Assembly (NCBI GenBank): GCA_030432235.1
Contig: JAUIHT010000001.1
Location: 1,302,001 to 1,366,000, forward strand
DNA length: 64,000 bases
Source of the DNA: Verrucomicrobiia bacterium
GTDB taxonomy: Bacteria; Verrucomicrobiota; Verrucomicrobiia; Opitutales; Cerasicoccaceae
Direction: 5' to 3'
In this document: one piece after another, positions 44,809-53,407 of the stretch
Layout of the letters: each line of letters begins with the position of its first letter
Position numbering within the stretch: the first letter of the stretch is position 1
Notes under the pieces: model-generated
Database searches by the model: none
Seen by the model: only the letters and a program-made list of their open reading frames with translations
What the model was told of the DNA's origin: nothing
Position numbers and translations under genes: made by a program

Positions 44809-45405
44809 TTATGTGCGTTTCGTACGGTTGTTCTCTATAGTAGTGGTTTTATCTGCCAGAAGCCGTATAAAATCTTTTTCATTTGAGGCGTCACAAGCAT
44901 AGTCCCAGGCCCAATCTACGTAAATTAAGGGAGACTGTGAAGAGAGTGCCTTAACAGTATTAGCGCAGATTTGAATACATTCATCTTTGGCGTCAAAGAA
45001 ACTAGTCCACACATGTTGAACTACTTTCGCATCATTCCAGTCTGCGAATATACAGCATGAATCTGAAAGTCCCCAAGCTCCAGTCATTCGGCAAACCTCA
45101 CGATATGAGCTGTACCCTGTGAATACGTTATCAAATTTTTGCAAAAAATGACTAACGCATCGGTCAAATGTATCTAGGTTCATACCCAAATCACCAAATT
45201 CACTATCAAGTGCCTCTCGCACATAGACATCTGTCCAGCCCAGTCCTTCTGGAGCTTGATGTGCTTTTGAAAACTCAGCTACTTTGTTTAGCTCTTGGGA
45301 AATGACATCACTCTTAGAGGAAGGCAGTAATTGCTGCTGACAATAATCGTCCTCGTGAAAGTAAATTTCACGCGCCTTTGGAGATTTCTTAAAAGGCCAA
45401 ATCAT
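44809..45405 (-). CDS. AT-rich orphan protein of unknown function between inverted repeats
   Basis: A 198-residue protein, clearly more AT-rich than its neighbours, suggesting acquisition. Hydrophilic with no signal or membrane segment. It opens with a conserved-looking acidic stretch, IYFHEDDYCQQQLLPSS, and carries several Cys and Trp residues (SSCC-like SDSCCIFADW, VDWAWDYACDA). I do not recognise the family; the general look is of soluble small proteins found as scattered cargo, including immunity-like ones. The gene is bracketed by 24-nt inverted repeats at 44775-44798 and 45458-45481. It has no operon partner. Confidence 0.65.
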   Translation of the reverse strand: MIWPFKKSPKAREIYFHEDDYCQQQLLPSSKSDVISQELNKVAEFSKAHQAPEGLGWTDVYVREALDSEFGDLGMNLDTFDRCVSHFLQKFDNVFTGYSSYREVCRMTGAWGLSDSCCIFADWNDAKVVQHVWTSFFDAKDECIQICANTVKALSSQSPLIYVDWAWDYACDASNEKDFIRLLADKTTTIENNRTKRT

Positions 45406-45441
45406 TTGAGCTATGTGTGGATTAGTTTTGGGAAAAGCAAA

Positions 45442-45481
45442 GCGTAATTATTACGCACGGCTTGACGGGAGTCTGCGCCCT
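45442..45481 (-). repeat. Right inverted repeat plus palindrome flanking the AT-rich orphan gene
   Basis: A perfect palindromic GCGTAATTATTACGC (45442-45456) is followed by the 24-nt partner (45458-45481) of the left repeat at 44775-44798. Confidence 0.65.
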
Positions 45482-45504
45482 ACCTTCTGAGGGGCAATGT
45501 ATTG

Positions 45505-46518
45505 TTACGCGAAGCCTAGCACGGGATGGGGTGTGTAGGGATTTTCCATCGTTTTGATATCCTCTTCCGTTAGCTCGATCTTTAAAGCGGCGAGGGCGTC
45601 GTCGAGGTGGGTGAGTTTGGATGCGCCGATGATGGGGGCGGTGATGGCGGGCTTGGTCAGCATCCAGGCGAGGGCGGTCTGGGCGGGTTTGACGCCGTGC
45701 TTGGCGGCGACCTGGGCGTTGGCCTCGGCCACGGCGAAGTCGCTCTCGGCGAAATACATTTTGCCGGCGAAGTCGTCGGACTGGGCGCGGGTGGTTTCGC
45801 CGCCGCCGGTCTTGTGGCGGTTGCCGGCGAGGAAGCCGCGCGCGAGGGGGCTCCAGGGGATGCAGCCGATGCCCTCGGCGAGGCACAGGGGGATCATTTC
45901 GCGTTCCTCCTCGCGGTAGATGAGGTTGTAGTGGCCCTGCATGGTGACGAAGCGGGTGAGGCCGAACTGGTCGGCGAGGTAGAGGTATTTGCAGAACTGC
46001 CAGGCGTGCATGCTGGAGGCGCCGAGGTAGCGCACCTTGCCGGCCTGGACGAGGTCGTGCAGCGCGGTGAGGGTTTCCTCCATGGGCGTGTTGTCGTCGA
46101 AGCGGTGTATCTGGTAGAGGTCGATGTAGTCGGTGCCGAGCCGGCGCAGGGAGGCGTCGCAGGCGGCCAGGATGTGCTTGCGTGAGAGTCCCCAGTGGTT
46201 CATGCGCTTGGGCGTGTGGGTGCCGTTGTAACACTTGGTGGCGATGACGAGGTCCTCGCGGTCGGGGCAGAGCTCTTTTAAAATGCGCCCGGTGACCTCC
46301 TCGCTGACGCCGTTGCTGTACATGTCGGCGGTGTCGAAGAAGTTGATGCCGCCGGCGAGGGCTTTTTCGTAAAAGGGGCGCGAGGCCTTTTCGTCCAGCA
46401 CCCAGTCGCGCCACTCGGGCGAGCCGTAGGTCATGGTGCCAAGGCAAATGCGCGAGACCATCGTGCCGGTCGTGCCCAGGCGGGCGTAGGCCATGTCGGG
46501 GTTCGGTGTAAAGCTCAT
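45505..46518 (-). CDS. Aldo/keto reductase
   Basis: A 337-residue TIM-barrel NADP(H)-dependent reductase. Catalytic tetrad regions are visible: FDTADMYSNG (Asp, Tyr), VIATKCYNG (Lys), IDLYQIHRFDD (His). The phosphate-binding end IIGASKLTHLDDALAAL is normal for the family. The long central stretch PLARGFLAGNRHK places it with the YajO/Tas-like (AKR11-13) group. The PhyH dioxygenase upstream on the same strand is separated by a putative terminator. Confidence 0.92.
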   Translation of the reverse strand: MSFTPNPDMAYARLGTTGTMVSRICLGTMTYGSPEWRDWVLDEKASRPFYEKALAGGINFFDTADMYSNGVSEEVTGRILKELCPDREDLVIATKCYNGTHTPKRMNHWGLSRKHILAACDASLRRLGTDYIDLYQIHRFDDNTPMEETLTALHDLVQAGKVRYLGASSMHAWQFCKYLYLADQFGLTRFVTMQGHYNLIYREEEREMIPLCLAEGIGCIPWSPLARGFLAGNRHKTGGGETTRAQSDDFAGKMYFAESDFAVAEANAQVAAKHGVKPAQTALAWMLTKPAITAPIIGASKLTHLDDALAALKIELTEEDIKTMENPYTPHPVLGFA

Positions 46519-46572
46519 GGGAAACGGCTAGTCCGTTTCCCGAGCCGAGGCAAACCCGCGCTGAGATTTGCA

Positions 46573-46612
46573 GAAAAAAAACATCGTTGCCGCCATCACG
46601 GGGACGACGATG
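46573..46612 (-). terminator. Putative terminator after the PhyH-like gene
   Basis: On the minus strand a CATCGT/ACGATG stem (46582-46612) is followed by a run of eight T (complement of 46573-46580). A second 7-bp hairpin (GCCTTCA with TGAAGGC, 46612-46630) lies just before it. Interior pairing of the main stem is imperfect. Confidence 0.4.
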
Positions 46613-46635
46613 CCTTCACCTGATGAAGGCTCCGC

Positions 46636-47466
46636 CTAGTGCGCGCCGAAGTGCTTTTTGCGGCGGACCTCCATGATGTGACTGTAATTCTTGGTGGGGT
46701 CGGCGAGTGGTTGGTCGAGGAGATTGCGTCCGCGTGCCTGATACAGGACGTGCCGGTCGGCCAGGTCGGGGTTCAGGCGCACATGGGCGGGGATGAAGCG
46801 TATGGTCCAGCCGCAGCGGCGGATGTCCGATGTGTTTGGCGGGCTGCCGTGCTGGGTGCGGGCGTCGTGTAGCGAGCAGTGATTCGGCTGCAGGATGCAG
46901 GGCACGGCAAGCTCGTCCTTGCGGTCGGCCTTGACGATTTCGGTGTCGAAGACGCTGGTAGCCTTGTCCACGCCCTCGTAGTCGGAGAACCCGCGCTTGC
47001 CGGTGTTGTGCGTGCGCGGGATGACGTACATGCAGCCGTTTTCCTCGGTGGAGGGATCGAGGGCCAGCCACACGGTGGCCACCTCCATGGGGTCGAGCAT
47101 ACGGCCCCAGTACGCGCTGTCCTCATGCCAGGGGACGCGGCGCCCGTCACCCTTGGGCTTACAGATGAAGTGAGTGGAAAAGAGCAAGATGTCCGGCCCG
47201 AGCAGCGGCTCGACCAGATCGACGACGGCCGGGGCGAGCGCCCATTCGTTGAGCTTGGGGTCGGTAAAGTGGGGCGTGTCCATGGCCTCGGGGCGTTTGT
47301 CTTTCGGCCAGGCCGCGAGCTTGGCGTCGAAATGCTCGACCAGGGCTTTGAACTCGTCGTCGGGGAAGACCTGTCCCTTGGGCAGAGCGTAGCCCTCGGT
47401 TTTATAGTGTGCGATTTCCTCAGGGGAGAGGCGATTGCTGGCGGAGGTAGGTGTCTGGGTTATCAT
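46636..47466 (-). CDS. Phytanoyl-CoA dioxygenase (PhyH) family protein
   Basis: A 276-residue Fe(II)/2-oxoglutarate dioxygenase-type protein. The iron ligands are His and Asp of PWHEDSAYWGRM (about residues 116-120) and a distal His in DARTQHGSPPNTS, followed by the 2-oxoglutarate Arg in RRCGWTIRFIP. PhyH proteins hydroxylate acyl chains, ectoine or small alkyl compounds. Encoded divergently from an AraC regulator and upstream of the aldo/keto reductase, suggesting a catabolic unit for an unidentified compound. Start ATG 47466. Confidence 0.85.
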   Translation of the reverse strand: MITQTPTSASNRLSPEEIAHYKTEGYALPKGQVFPDDEFKALVEHFDAKLAAWPKDKRPEAMDTPHFTDPKLNEWALAPAVVDLVEPLLGPDILLFSTHFICKPKGDGRRVPWHEDSAYWGRMLDPMEVATVWLALDPSTEENGCMYVIPRTHNTGKRGFSDYEGVDKATSVFDTEIVKADRKDELAVPCILQPNHCSLHDARTQHGSPPNTSDIRRCGWTIRFIPAHVRLNPDLADRHVLYQARGRNLLDQPLADPTKNYSHIMEVRRKKHFGAH

Positions 47467-47540
47467 GGTTCCTAGTATAAGTTTTTCTGAATGACTTTTC
47501 GTGCTTTTCGGTGAATAAAAAGTGCTCTAAATTGATATTC

Positions 47541-48371
47541 GTGAAAACCATACGCTGGCGGGAAATCTGTTTCGGGGGCGAGTCCCTGCACGTGGCGTTG
47601 GCGCGGACGGCCTCGGAGCGGCACTGGTCGATGCACCGGCACGACTTCTACGAGTGCTTCCATATCGAGGAGGGCGGTGGGTGGCACGTTCTGCCTAAGG
47701 AGCGTCCGCCCCTGAAGCCGGGGCACTTCGTTTTTATGCGGCCGGAGCATATCCATGGCTTCCAAAGCACGGCCTCCGCGCCGCTGCACCTGAACAACAT
47801 CGCGCTGGCCGCCCCGGTGATGGAGGCCTTTCTGGCGCGACACGCAGAGCTCTTCGCGGCCTGGCGTAGCGCCGAGGAGCCGGTCACGCTGGTCTTAACG
47901 CCCTGGCAGAGGCGTGCCTTTACCGACCTGGTGGCCTTGCTCGGAGCGTCGGGCCGGGGAGCCGTTGACGCGGAGTTTTTCCTGGCCGGTTTGGCCCGCC
48001 TGTTGCGAGAGCCTGTTGCGACGCCGCACGAGGCGCTGCCGGATTGGCTCTGGGACGCGCTCCCGGTCATGTCGGAGCCGGAAAATCTGCGCCTGGGCGT
48101 GCCGCGTCTACGGCAGCTCTGCGGGCGTACCCCCGAGCACGTCAGCCGGACTTTCATGCGCTGCTTCGGGCAGACGCCGACGGATTGGCTGGCTGGAGCC
48201 CGCCTGCGGCATGCGCGCCGGCTGTTGGAAACCACTACGCTATCCGTGCTGGATGTCGCCCTGGAGTGCGGCTACGACAGCATGAGCCACTTTCACCGCC
48301 TCTTCAAAGACGACACCGGCACGACACCGCTGGCTTACCGCCGCCGCGCCGCATCGGTGCAGACGGGTTGA
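47541..48371 (+). CDS. AraC-family transcriptional regulator
   Basis: A 276-residue regulator. An N-terminal cupin effector domain (about 20-80: HRHDFYECFHIEEGGGWHVL, GHFVFMRPEHIHGF) is followed by the C-terminal double helix-turn-helix (about 190-275: FMRCFGQTPTDWLAGARLRHARRLLE, SVLDVALECGYDSMSHFHRLFKDDTG). I take GTG 47541 as start; GTG 47511 in the same frame adds ten residues. It is divergent from the PhyH gene (about 75 bp between starts), the usual arrangement for a local activator responding to the substrate. Confidence 0.87.
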   Translation: MKTIRWREICFGGESLHVALARTASERHWSMHRHDFYECFHIEEGGGWHVLPKERPPLKPGHFVFMRPEHIHGFQSTASAPLHLNNIALAAPVMEAFLARHAELFAAWRSAEEPVTLVLTPWQRRAFTDLVALLGASGRGAVDAEFFLAGLARLLREPVATPHEALPDWLWDALPVMSEPENLRLGVPRLRQLCGRTPEHVSRTFMRCFGQTPTDWLAGARLRHARRLLETTTLSVLDVALECGYDSMSHFHRLFKDDTGTTPLAYRRRAASVQTG

Positions 48372-48373
48372 CG

Positions 48374-49039
48374 TCATGCGGTTAGTTCAATCGAGAAGTC
48401 GAAGCCCGGTTTGTTGGTGTGAGGGCTATCAGGGTCAAAGACACGCGCTTTCCCTCTTTGGAAGTCCGCCTTCTCCCAGAATTCGATACTGGGCAGCCAG
48501 CGGTAGGCGTCGTCGATATCAGGATTGCCGAAGGTCCAGCCCTGTATTCTTTCCCAACCGTTTTCGCGGGCCCACTCGACCAGATACCGGGCCATTACGG
48601 TGCCGATGCCTTTTCGGTACATGTCTTTGTTCCAGGCAACGCTGGCACACTGCACCTTGAGCACCTTGGGGGAGAGTTGTTCGAAAGGGATTGCCTCGGC
48701 GGCCTGGATGCTCTCCACAGAGGGCTGCGCATCCACCGGTGCGACCACGCAGAAAAGCATCTCGGGCATGCCGCAATTCACCGGCATGAAGGGGAGAAAT
48801 CCGACCAAGGACTTGCCTTGCCAAGCCGTGATGGCACTCGCGCCGTAGGCCTTCATTATCTTGCGGAAGTAGGCCGCGATGGGTGGGTTGGGCCAGACGC
48901 CCGGCTCGTTTTTGCCCGGCCAGCATTTGATGGCGTACTCAATGCCGGCTTCCGCGGGATCCTCACCGACTACGTAGTCTTCTCCCATCGGACGGATTTC
49001 GGTGGGAACACCGTCGACCAGTATTGCTTGGGGGTTCAT
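48374..49039 (-). CDS. GNAT-family N-acetyltransferase
   Basis: A 221-residue protein. I use ATG 49039 (MNPQAILVDG), preceded by AAGGAAG at good spacing; the longer start at 49078 lacks one. The acetyl-CoA motif region is seen as VQCASVAWNKDMYRKGIGTVMARYLVEWARENGW, with R-x-G-I-G-T as the Q/RxxGxG/A signature, and the C-terminal half WLPSIEFWEKADFQ. Substrate unknown. Convergent with the AraC regulator, stops 2 nt apart. Confidence 0.75.
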   Translation of the reverse strand: MNPQAILVDGVPTEIRPMGEDYVVGEDPAEAGIEYAIKCWPGKNEPGVWPNPPIAAYFRKIMKAYGASAITAWQGKSLVGFLPFMPVNCGMPEMLFCVVAPVDAQPSVESIQAAEAIPFEQLSPKVLKVQCASVAWNKDMYRKGIGTVMARYLVEWARENGWERIQGWTFGNPDIDDAYRWLPSIEFWEKADFQRGKARVFDPDSPHTNKPGFDFSIELTA

Positions 49040-49159
49040 ACTTCCTTTACGGATAACTCCGTATTGTTCCACGGTCAATTCCGTTTATAGAGAACGGGCA
49101 GTGCGTCGTGGGCAGCTTCCCCGTGGACGACTACCGGGGCAAATCGCAGTAATCGTTTG

Positions 49160-50227
49160 CTACCACTGCCACCACTTTTTGCGGTGGCGTTTGTAGTAGA
49201 GGCATTGCTCCAGGGATAGCAGTGGCTTGTCGAAGATGAAGCGTTTGAGCCGTCGGCGTTGCCGCATCAGGAGCTCCGCGCGGGCGTCCGGGTTGGCATC
49301 GAGCATGGCGATGACGTCCCGAGCCTGCTCGATGCTGCGCACATGTGACGGTGGCGGCAGCAGCTCGGCATGCTCGACCTCGTCGGGGTCCATCAGGACG
49401 ATGGTTCCGGCGGAAATGGCCTCGACGATGGAATTGCCCCGGGTGGAACGCCCGCCCACCTTGACGAAGTAGCGTGAATCGTACAGCTCGGTGAGGTTGT
49501 CGCGGATGAGCTGCTGGTGGTAGCGTAGCTCGTGGCCGAGGTCGCCCAAATGCTCTTGATAGAGTGGGGGCGGGGCGGTAACCGGGCGACCCTCGCAGGC
49601 GTTGACCTCCGCGTAGATACCGTTGTCCGCACTGGGGCGGCCGAGGGCGTCTCGCATGGTTTTTTCCAGGGTTTCCGGGCCCAGAAAAGTGTAGGGGAAA
49701 TCGATGACGCCGAGCTCCCGGGCGACCTTGCCACGGGCACGCTGGTTACAGGTGACGTCGTAGCCCCACTTGGCCTTGCGCTGGGAGGCCAGGTTGGCCT
49801 CGCCGATCATGTAGCACCAGAGCGTGTGCGGGTAGGCGCGTACGATTTCCTTGGGTATGCTGACGTTGATGGACAGCACGATGTCGTAGCGAGTCCAGTC
49901 GATGCTGGCGGCATCGACGGCGTACTTCCCAGGCGGATCCGGCGAGCCGGGCTGTTTGAACTCCTGCCCCGGCAGTTGGTCGAGCGTCTCGGTCTTGAGG
50001 CGGCGGAAGTCGCCCGCTTTGCCCGGCAGGACATCCTCCCAGACGCGGCACTCCTTGGTGTTGGCCTCCTTGAGGATGTGAAAGGCCGCGCCCAACTCCG
50101 CGATCAGGCCGTAGGGGCCGACGCGTCCCATGCTGGAGAAGAGCAGGTCGGCGAAGGGTGCGCGGTTGGGGCAAACGTAGAGGTCCTGATAGACCTCCTG
50201 CTTGACCAGGCAGAAGCGCGGCATCAT
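49160..50227 (-). CDS. Glycosyltransferase-like protein of the second glycan cluster
   Basis: A 355-residue protein. ATG 50227 overlaps the stop of the upstream gene (ATGA). The C-terminal half has a GT-B-like end: DSRYFVKVGGRSTRGNSIVEAISAGTIVLMDPDEVEHAELLPPP, with the Glu of an E-x7-E type segment, and a basic tail (RQRRRLKRF, KRHRKKWWQW). The N-terminal half has a Rossmann-like DIVLSINVSIPKEIVRAYP. The family cannot be named. It lies behind the zinc-ribbon glycosyltransferase gene. Confidence 0.65.
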   Translation of the reverse strand: MMPRFCLVKQEVYQDLYVCPNRAPFADLLFSSMGRVGPYGLIAELGAAFHILKEANTKECRVWEDVLPGKAGDFRRLKTETLDQLPGQEFKQPGSPDPPGKYAVDAASIDWTRYDIVLSINVSIPKEIVRAYPHTLWCYMIGEANLASQRKAKWGYDVTCNQRARGKVARELGVIDFPYTFLGPETLEKTMRDALGRPSADNGIYAEVNACEGRPVTAPPPLYQEHLGDLGHELRYHQQLIRDNLTELYDSRYFVKVGGRSTRGNSIVEAISAGTIVLMDPDEVEHAELLPPPSHVRSIEQARDVIAMLDANPDARAELLMRQRRRLKRFIFDKPLLSLEQCLYYKRHRKKWWQW

Positions 50228-51543
50228 GAGCGACCTCCCAACTTGGGCAGGATGTCGCGGTGCAGGTGCTCGGCGGTCAGGCCATCGGTGGCCAGGGGCA
50301 GCCCGGCGGCGTGACACTGGGCGGCCTGGTACTGCAGGCTGGCCACCGGATAGTGGGAAAGCATTTGCCGGGTGATGGCGGCGACGGTCTCAGGCGAGGT
50401 CTCGTCGGGCAGATAGCGGTAGCGCCAGGCGGTCAGGCGCGGGTCGTGAAGGTCGTTGCCGTGCATCAAGGTGTCCTGGGTGAGATTGGTCCATTTATCC
50501 CGCGACATGAGGATGACGGCCATGCCGGCATGGGCGGTGGGCAGCAGCATGTTGGAGCCGTGCGGACCGAAGACCACGCGGCTCTCGGCGTAGACCTGGC
50601 AGAGCGCACGTTCGGTTTCGTCGGTGGATTGCTCGATGCGTTGGTCGTCGATCCAGGCAGGGAAGCTTTCCTCTTTGCCAAAGCCCGCCACGGTAAAGCG
50701 CACCTTGGGCAGGCTGTCACGCAGGGTCTCGAAGAGTTTTTCCACGATAGCGCGCTCGGCCTTGGGGGCGAGCCCGCGCAGGCCCAGCTTTTTGCCTGCC
50801 CAGCGAACCCAGCCGCTGTCGGCCCAGCCGCGCTTGCCGCGCCAGATGTAGGTCAGGCGGTAGTCCTCGCAGGTGAAGTCATGCGGGGCGATTCCGGTGA
50901 AGGGCTCAATGGGCGTGTCCGCCGGATGGCTGACGATGAGCGTGGACAACCGCGCGCTGGTGAAGCGGTCCAGCTCGGCGGTCAGGGCGTGGTCGAGGGA
51001 CGGGTAATACTGCTGGGCCTTGGGGCCGAAGGGCAGGTCGACGCACCAGACCTCGTCGACGAAGTCCGGCGCGAGCCAGCGCAGGGGCGGCTGCACCACA
51101 AGGATGAGCTTTTCGCCAGGCTGCTTGAGCCGCTGGTCGGCCACGGCGTTGAGCACCTTGAGGATGGCGTGCCCGAAAATGTAATCGACGCAATTGAGGA
51201 TGAGCGCGCTACTGCCGTCCTCGGTGCGCTGGTCGACGGTCAGCTTGATTTCTCCATCGCTGGGGTTTTGCAGGCCCGCGGCCAGGGGCTTGGCAAACCA
51301 GTCGAGGGAGTCCGCCGGTCCGTCGATGGCATAGGTGTCCAAATCGATGCGATAGGGGGTAATAAGCGCCTGCCAGACCGGTAGCGTGGCGGCGAAGCGT
51401 TTCCCGCAGGCCGGACAGTTGTCGACCCGCAGGATGTGCATGCCTTGCCACAGAAGGCGCTCGTGCTCCATCGGCGAACCGCAAGCCGGGCAATTACCGG
51501 GCGCGGGCAGCGGTTTGAGCGGTTCGGTGTCGTTGGCGGTCAT
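50224..51543 (-). CDS. GT61-like glycosyltransferase with N-terminal zinc ribbon
   Basis: A 439-residue protein. Residues about 17-48 hold two CxxC knuckles (NCPACGSP and NCPACGKR), a rubredoxin/zinc-ribbon-type Zn site that is unusual in a sugar-transfer enzyme. The C-terminal domain contains the sequence CQVYAESRVVFGPHGSNMLLPTAHAGMAVILM, the DUF563/GT61 GxHGS motif, which supports a GT61-type transferase using nucleotide sugars. First gene of a two-gene minus-strand unit, divergent from the FkbM methyltransferase gene. Confidence 0.68.
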   Translation of the reverse strand: MTANDTEPLKPLPAPGNCPACGSPMEHERLLWQGMHILRVDNCPACGKRFAATLPVWQALITPYRIDLDTYAIDGPADSLDWFAKPLAAGLQNPSDGEIKLTVDQRTEDGSSALILNCVDYIFGHAILKVLNAVADQRLKQPGEKLILVVQPPLRWLAPDFVDEVWCVDLPFGPKAQQYYPSLDHALTAELDRFTSARLSTLIVSHPADTPIEPFTGIAPHDFTCEDYRLTYIWRGKRGWADSGWVRWAGKKLGLRGLAPKAERAIVEKLFETLRDSLPKVRFTVAGFGKEESFPAWIDDQRIEQSTDETERALCQVYAESRVVFGPHGSNMLLPTAHAGMAVILMSRDKWTNLTQDTLMHGNDLHDPRLTAWRYRYLPDETSPETVAAITRQMLSHYPVASLQYQAAQCHAAGLPLATDGLTAEHLHRDILPKLGGRS

Positions 51544-51650
51544 TAGGCCGTTGGGCGCGAAGGCATTAGGAATGGATATGAATGTCCAATTGAATCCGGT
51601 GACGCGAATAAAAAAGTGCTTTTAAAGCGCCGCCTTCTGCCGTGTAGTGC

Positions 51651-52475
51651 ATGGCTATGAAGTGGTTTAAGGACGAGCGTCGGCGCATTAAGCAGTTTTT
51701 TCGCACGCGCGTGCCCGGACTTAAGGGCAAGTTTCGCTATCATCATACCTGGTGCTATTTTCCGGAGGGCTCCATCGTGGTGCAGCGCTTTTTCGATACC
51801 GGCAGCTATGAGCCCGAGACGGTGGAGTTGGCCATCGACCTGGCGGGGGAGGACGCGACGGTCTTCGACATCGGTTCGCACCTGGGCATGATTTCGATTC
51901 CCATCCTGCGGCGCCGGCCGGGCGTCAAGGTGATCGGCGTGGAGGCTTCGCCGAAGACTTTTGAATTTCTCAAGCGTACCCGGGACGAATCCAGCTTCAC
52001 GGACCGCTGGACGCTGCACCAGGTTGCCGCCACGGACGAGGCGGGCACCATCACCTTTTTCGCGCACAATGCCAAGGACGGCGCCTACGACGGCATCCAG
52101 GCCACCGGGCGCGGCGAGGGTGCTCGCGAGGTCAGCGTGGAGGCCGTGCGCGTCGATTCGCTCTGGGAACAGGCCGGACGGCCCAAGGTATCGCTGGTCA
52201 AGATGGATGTCGAAGGGGCCGAGATTTCCGCGCTCAAGGGGATGTCCGCCATGCTGGCAAGCGAGCGTCCCGCGCTGCTTCTGGAGTGGAACACGGTCAA
52301 CCTCAAGGCGCATGGCGTTGCACCGGGTGCTTTGCTGGATTGGGCTCGCGCCAACGACTACCGCATTTTTTCGCAGCAGTACCGCTTGCCGGTGGAGGAC
52401 GCGCAGACGCTGGCCGTGCATAGTCAGGTTTGCGACAATTTCCTGCTTCTGCCGGCCGATAGCTCCGACTCATGA
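51651..52475 (+). CDS. FkbM-family SAM-dependent methyltransferase
   Basis: A 274-residue methyltransferase with the FkbM family SAM-binding pattern: TVFDIGSHLGMISIPI (motif I), GVEASPKTFEFLKRT, VSVEAVRVDSLW and the diagnostic VKMDVEGAEISALKGM. FkbM enzymes O-methylate hydroxyls of sugars and polyketides, so it probably decorates the surface glycan made here. It overlaps the next gene by 4 nt (ATGA). Confidence 0.87.
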   Translation: MAMKWFKDERRRIKQFFRTRVPGLKGKFRYHHTWCYFPEGSIVVQRFFDTGSYEPETVELAIDLAGEDATVFDIGSHLGMISIPILRRRPGVKVIGVEASPKTFEFLKRTRDESSFTDRWTLHQVAATDEAGTITFFAHNAKDGAYDGIQATGRGEGAREVSVEAVRVDSLWEQAGRPKVSLVKMDVEGAEISALKGMSAMLASERPALLLEWNTVNLKAHGVAPGALLDWARANDYRIFSQQYRLPVEDAQTLAVHSQVCDNFLLLPADSSDS

Positions 52476-53407
52476 TCACTTTCTTTTCGGTGCCCCGCGC
52501 GGCCAGGACTCCCGTGAATTTCCGGGAGGTCAACGCCGCGCGCTCCTGGCTCCAGACGGTGCCGGACGCCGAGGTGCTGCTTTTTACTGACGGTGAGGTG
52601 GACCAGTCGCTGGTTAAAGCCGGAGTGACGGTCATCGGGGAGTTTGCGGTCAACGAGCACGGTACGCCGCTGCTGGACGACATCTTTGCGCAGGCCGAAG
52701 CACGCGCGCGCCACGGGCTGCTGTGCTACGCCAATTCCGATATCATCTTTCCGCAGCCGCTGACGGCGTTTGCTGAAACGCTTTCGAAGCTGCCGCGTTT
52801 TTTGCTATCCGGCGAGTGCCAGGATTTCGACCTTCAGGGGGTAATCAGGCCGGATGTCATCACCGGGCTTTGGGAGAAAGCCCAGCGCCTGGGCAAGCCG
52901 CGTGGACGCGACGCGCTGGATTTCTTTTTCTTTGGTAAGGGCTCGCTGGATCGCCTGCCGCCGTTCGCGGTGGGGCGGGCGGGTTGGGACAACTTCATGC
53001 CCTACCTGGCGCTCAAGCGCGGTACGCCTTTTATCGATGCCACCGGGACACTGCCTGCCATTCACCAGAACCACGATTACGGCCACCTGGCCGGCGGTAA
53101 GCAGACCGCGCACAGCGGGCCTGAGGCACTGGTGAATAAGCGTCTGATGGGCGAGGATTCCCGTATGCTCTTTACCCTCGACGACGCTCCGCTGCTGCTG
53201 GGCGAGGACGGGCCGCAGGCCACTGTGAGCACTCACGCCGCCCTGCGTTATTTGCAGACGCGTGATCTGCTCGAGGGGGTGCCAACGGGCCCGGCGTTGC
53301 GCCGCTGGCGTCGGATGAAGCTGCTGCGCAAACTTGCGCCAGCCCTGGTGGAGCGACGTTGCCGGGCGCTCAACCGCAAGCGGGCGGAATTACTGCTGCG
53401 CGGTTAA
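52472..53407 (+). CDS. Putative glycosyltransferase-type protein, GT-A-like
   Basis: A 311-residue protein coupled to the FkbM gene. The first part (ITFFSVPR, VLLFTDGEV, LCYANSDIIFPQPLTAF) has a GT-A-like order of strands and a metal-binding-type N-S-D in the place of DxD. The central GRDALDFFFFGKGSLDRLPPFAVGRAGWDNFM resembles the acceptor region of fold-related enzymes in capsule clusters. A conserved IHQNHDYGH follows. The family cannot be named with confidence. Its stop overlaps the stop of the convergent ABC exporter gene. Confidence 0.6.
   Translation: MITFFSVPRAARTPVNFREVNAARSWLQTVPDAEVLLFTDGEVDQSLVKAGVTVIGEFAVNEHGTPLLDDIFAQAEARARHGLLCYANSDIIFPQPLTAFAETLSKLPRFLLSGECQDFDLQGVIRPDVITGLWEKAQRLGKPRGRDALDFFFFGKGSLDRLPPFAVGRAGWDNFMPYLALKRGTPFIDATGTLPAIHQNHDYGHLAGGKQTAHSGPEALVNKRLMGEDSRMLFTLDDAPLLLGEDGPQATVSTHAALRYLQTRDLLEGVPTGPALRRWRRMKLLRKLAPALVERRCRALNRKRAELLLRG

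Noticed and set aside
44775-45481. The AT-rich gene and its inverted repeats as a complete insertion sequence.
   Set aside because: The encoded protein shows no DDE or other transposase motif and no target-site duplication was seen.
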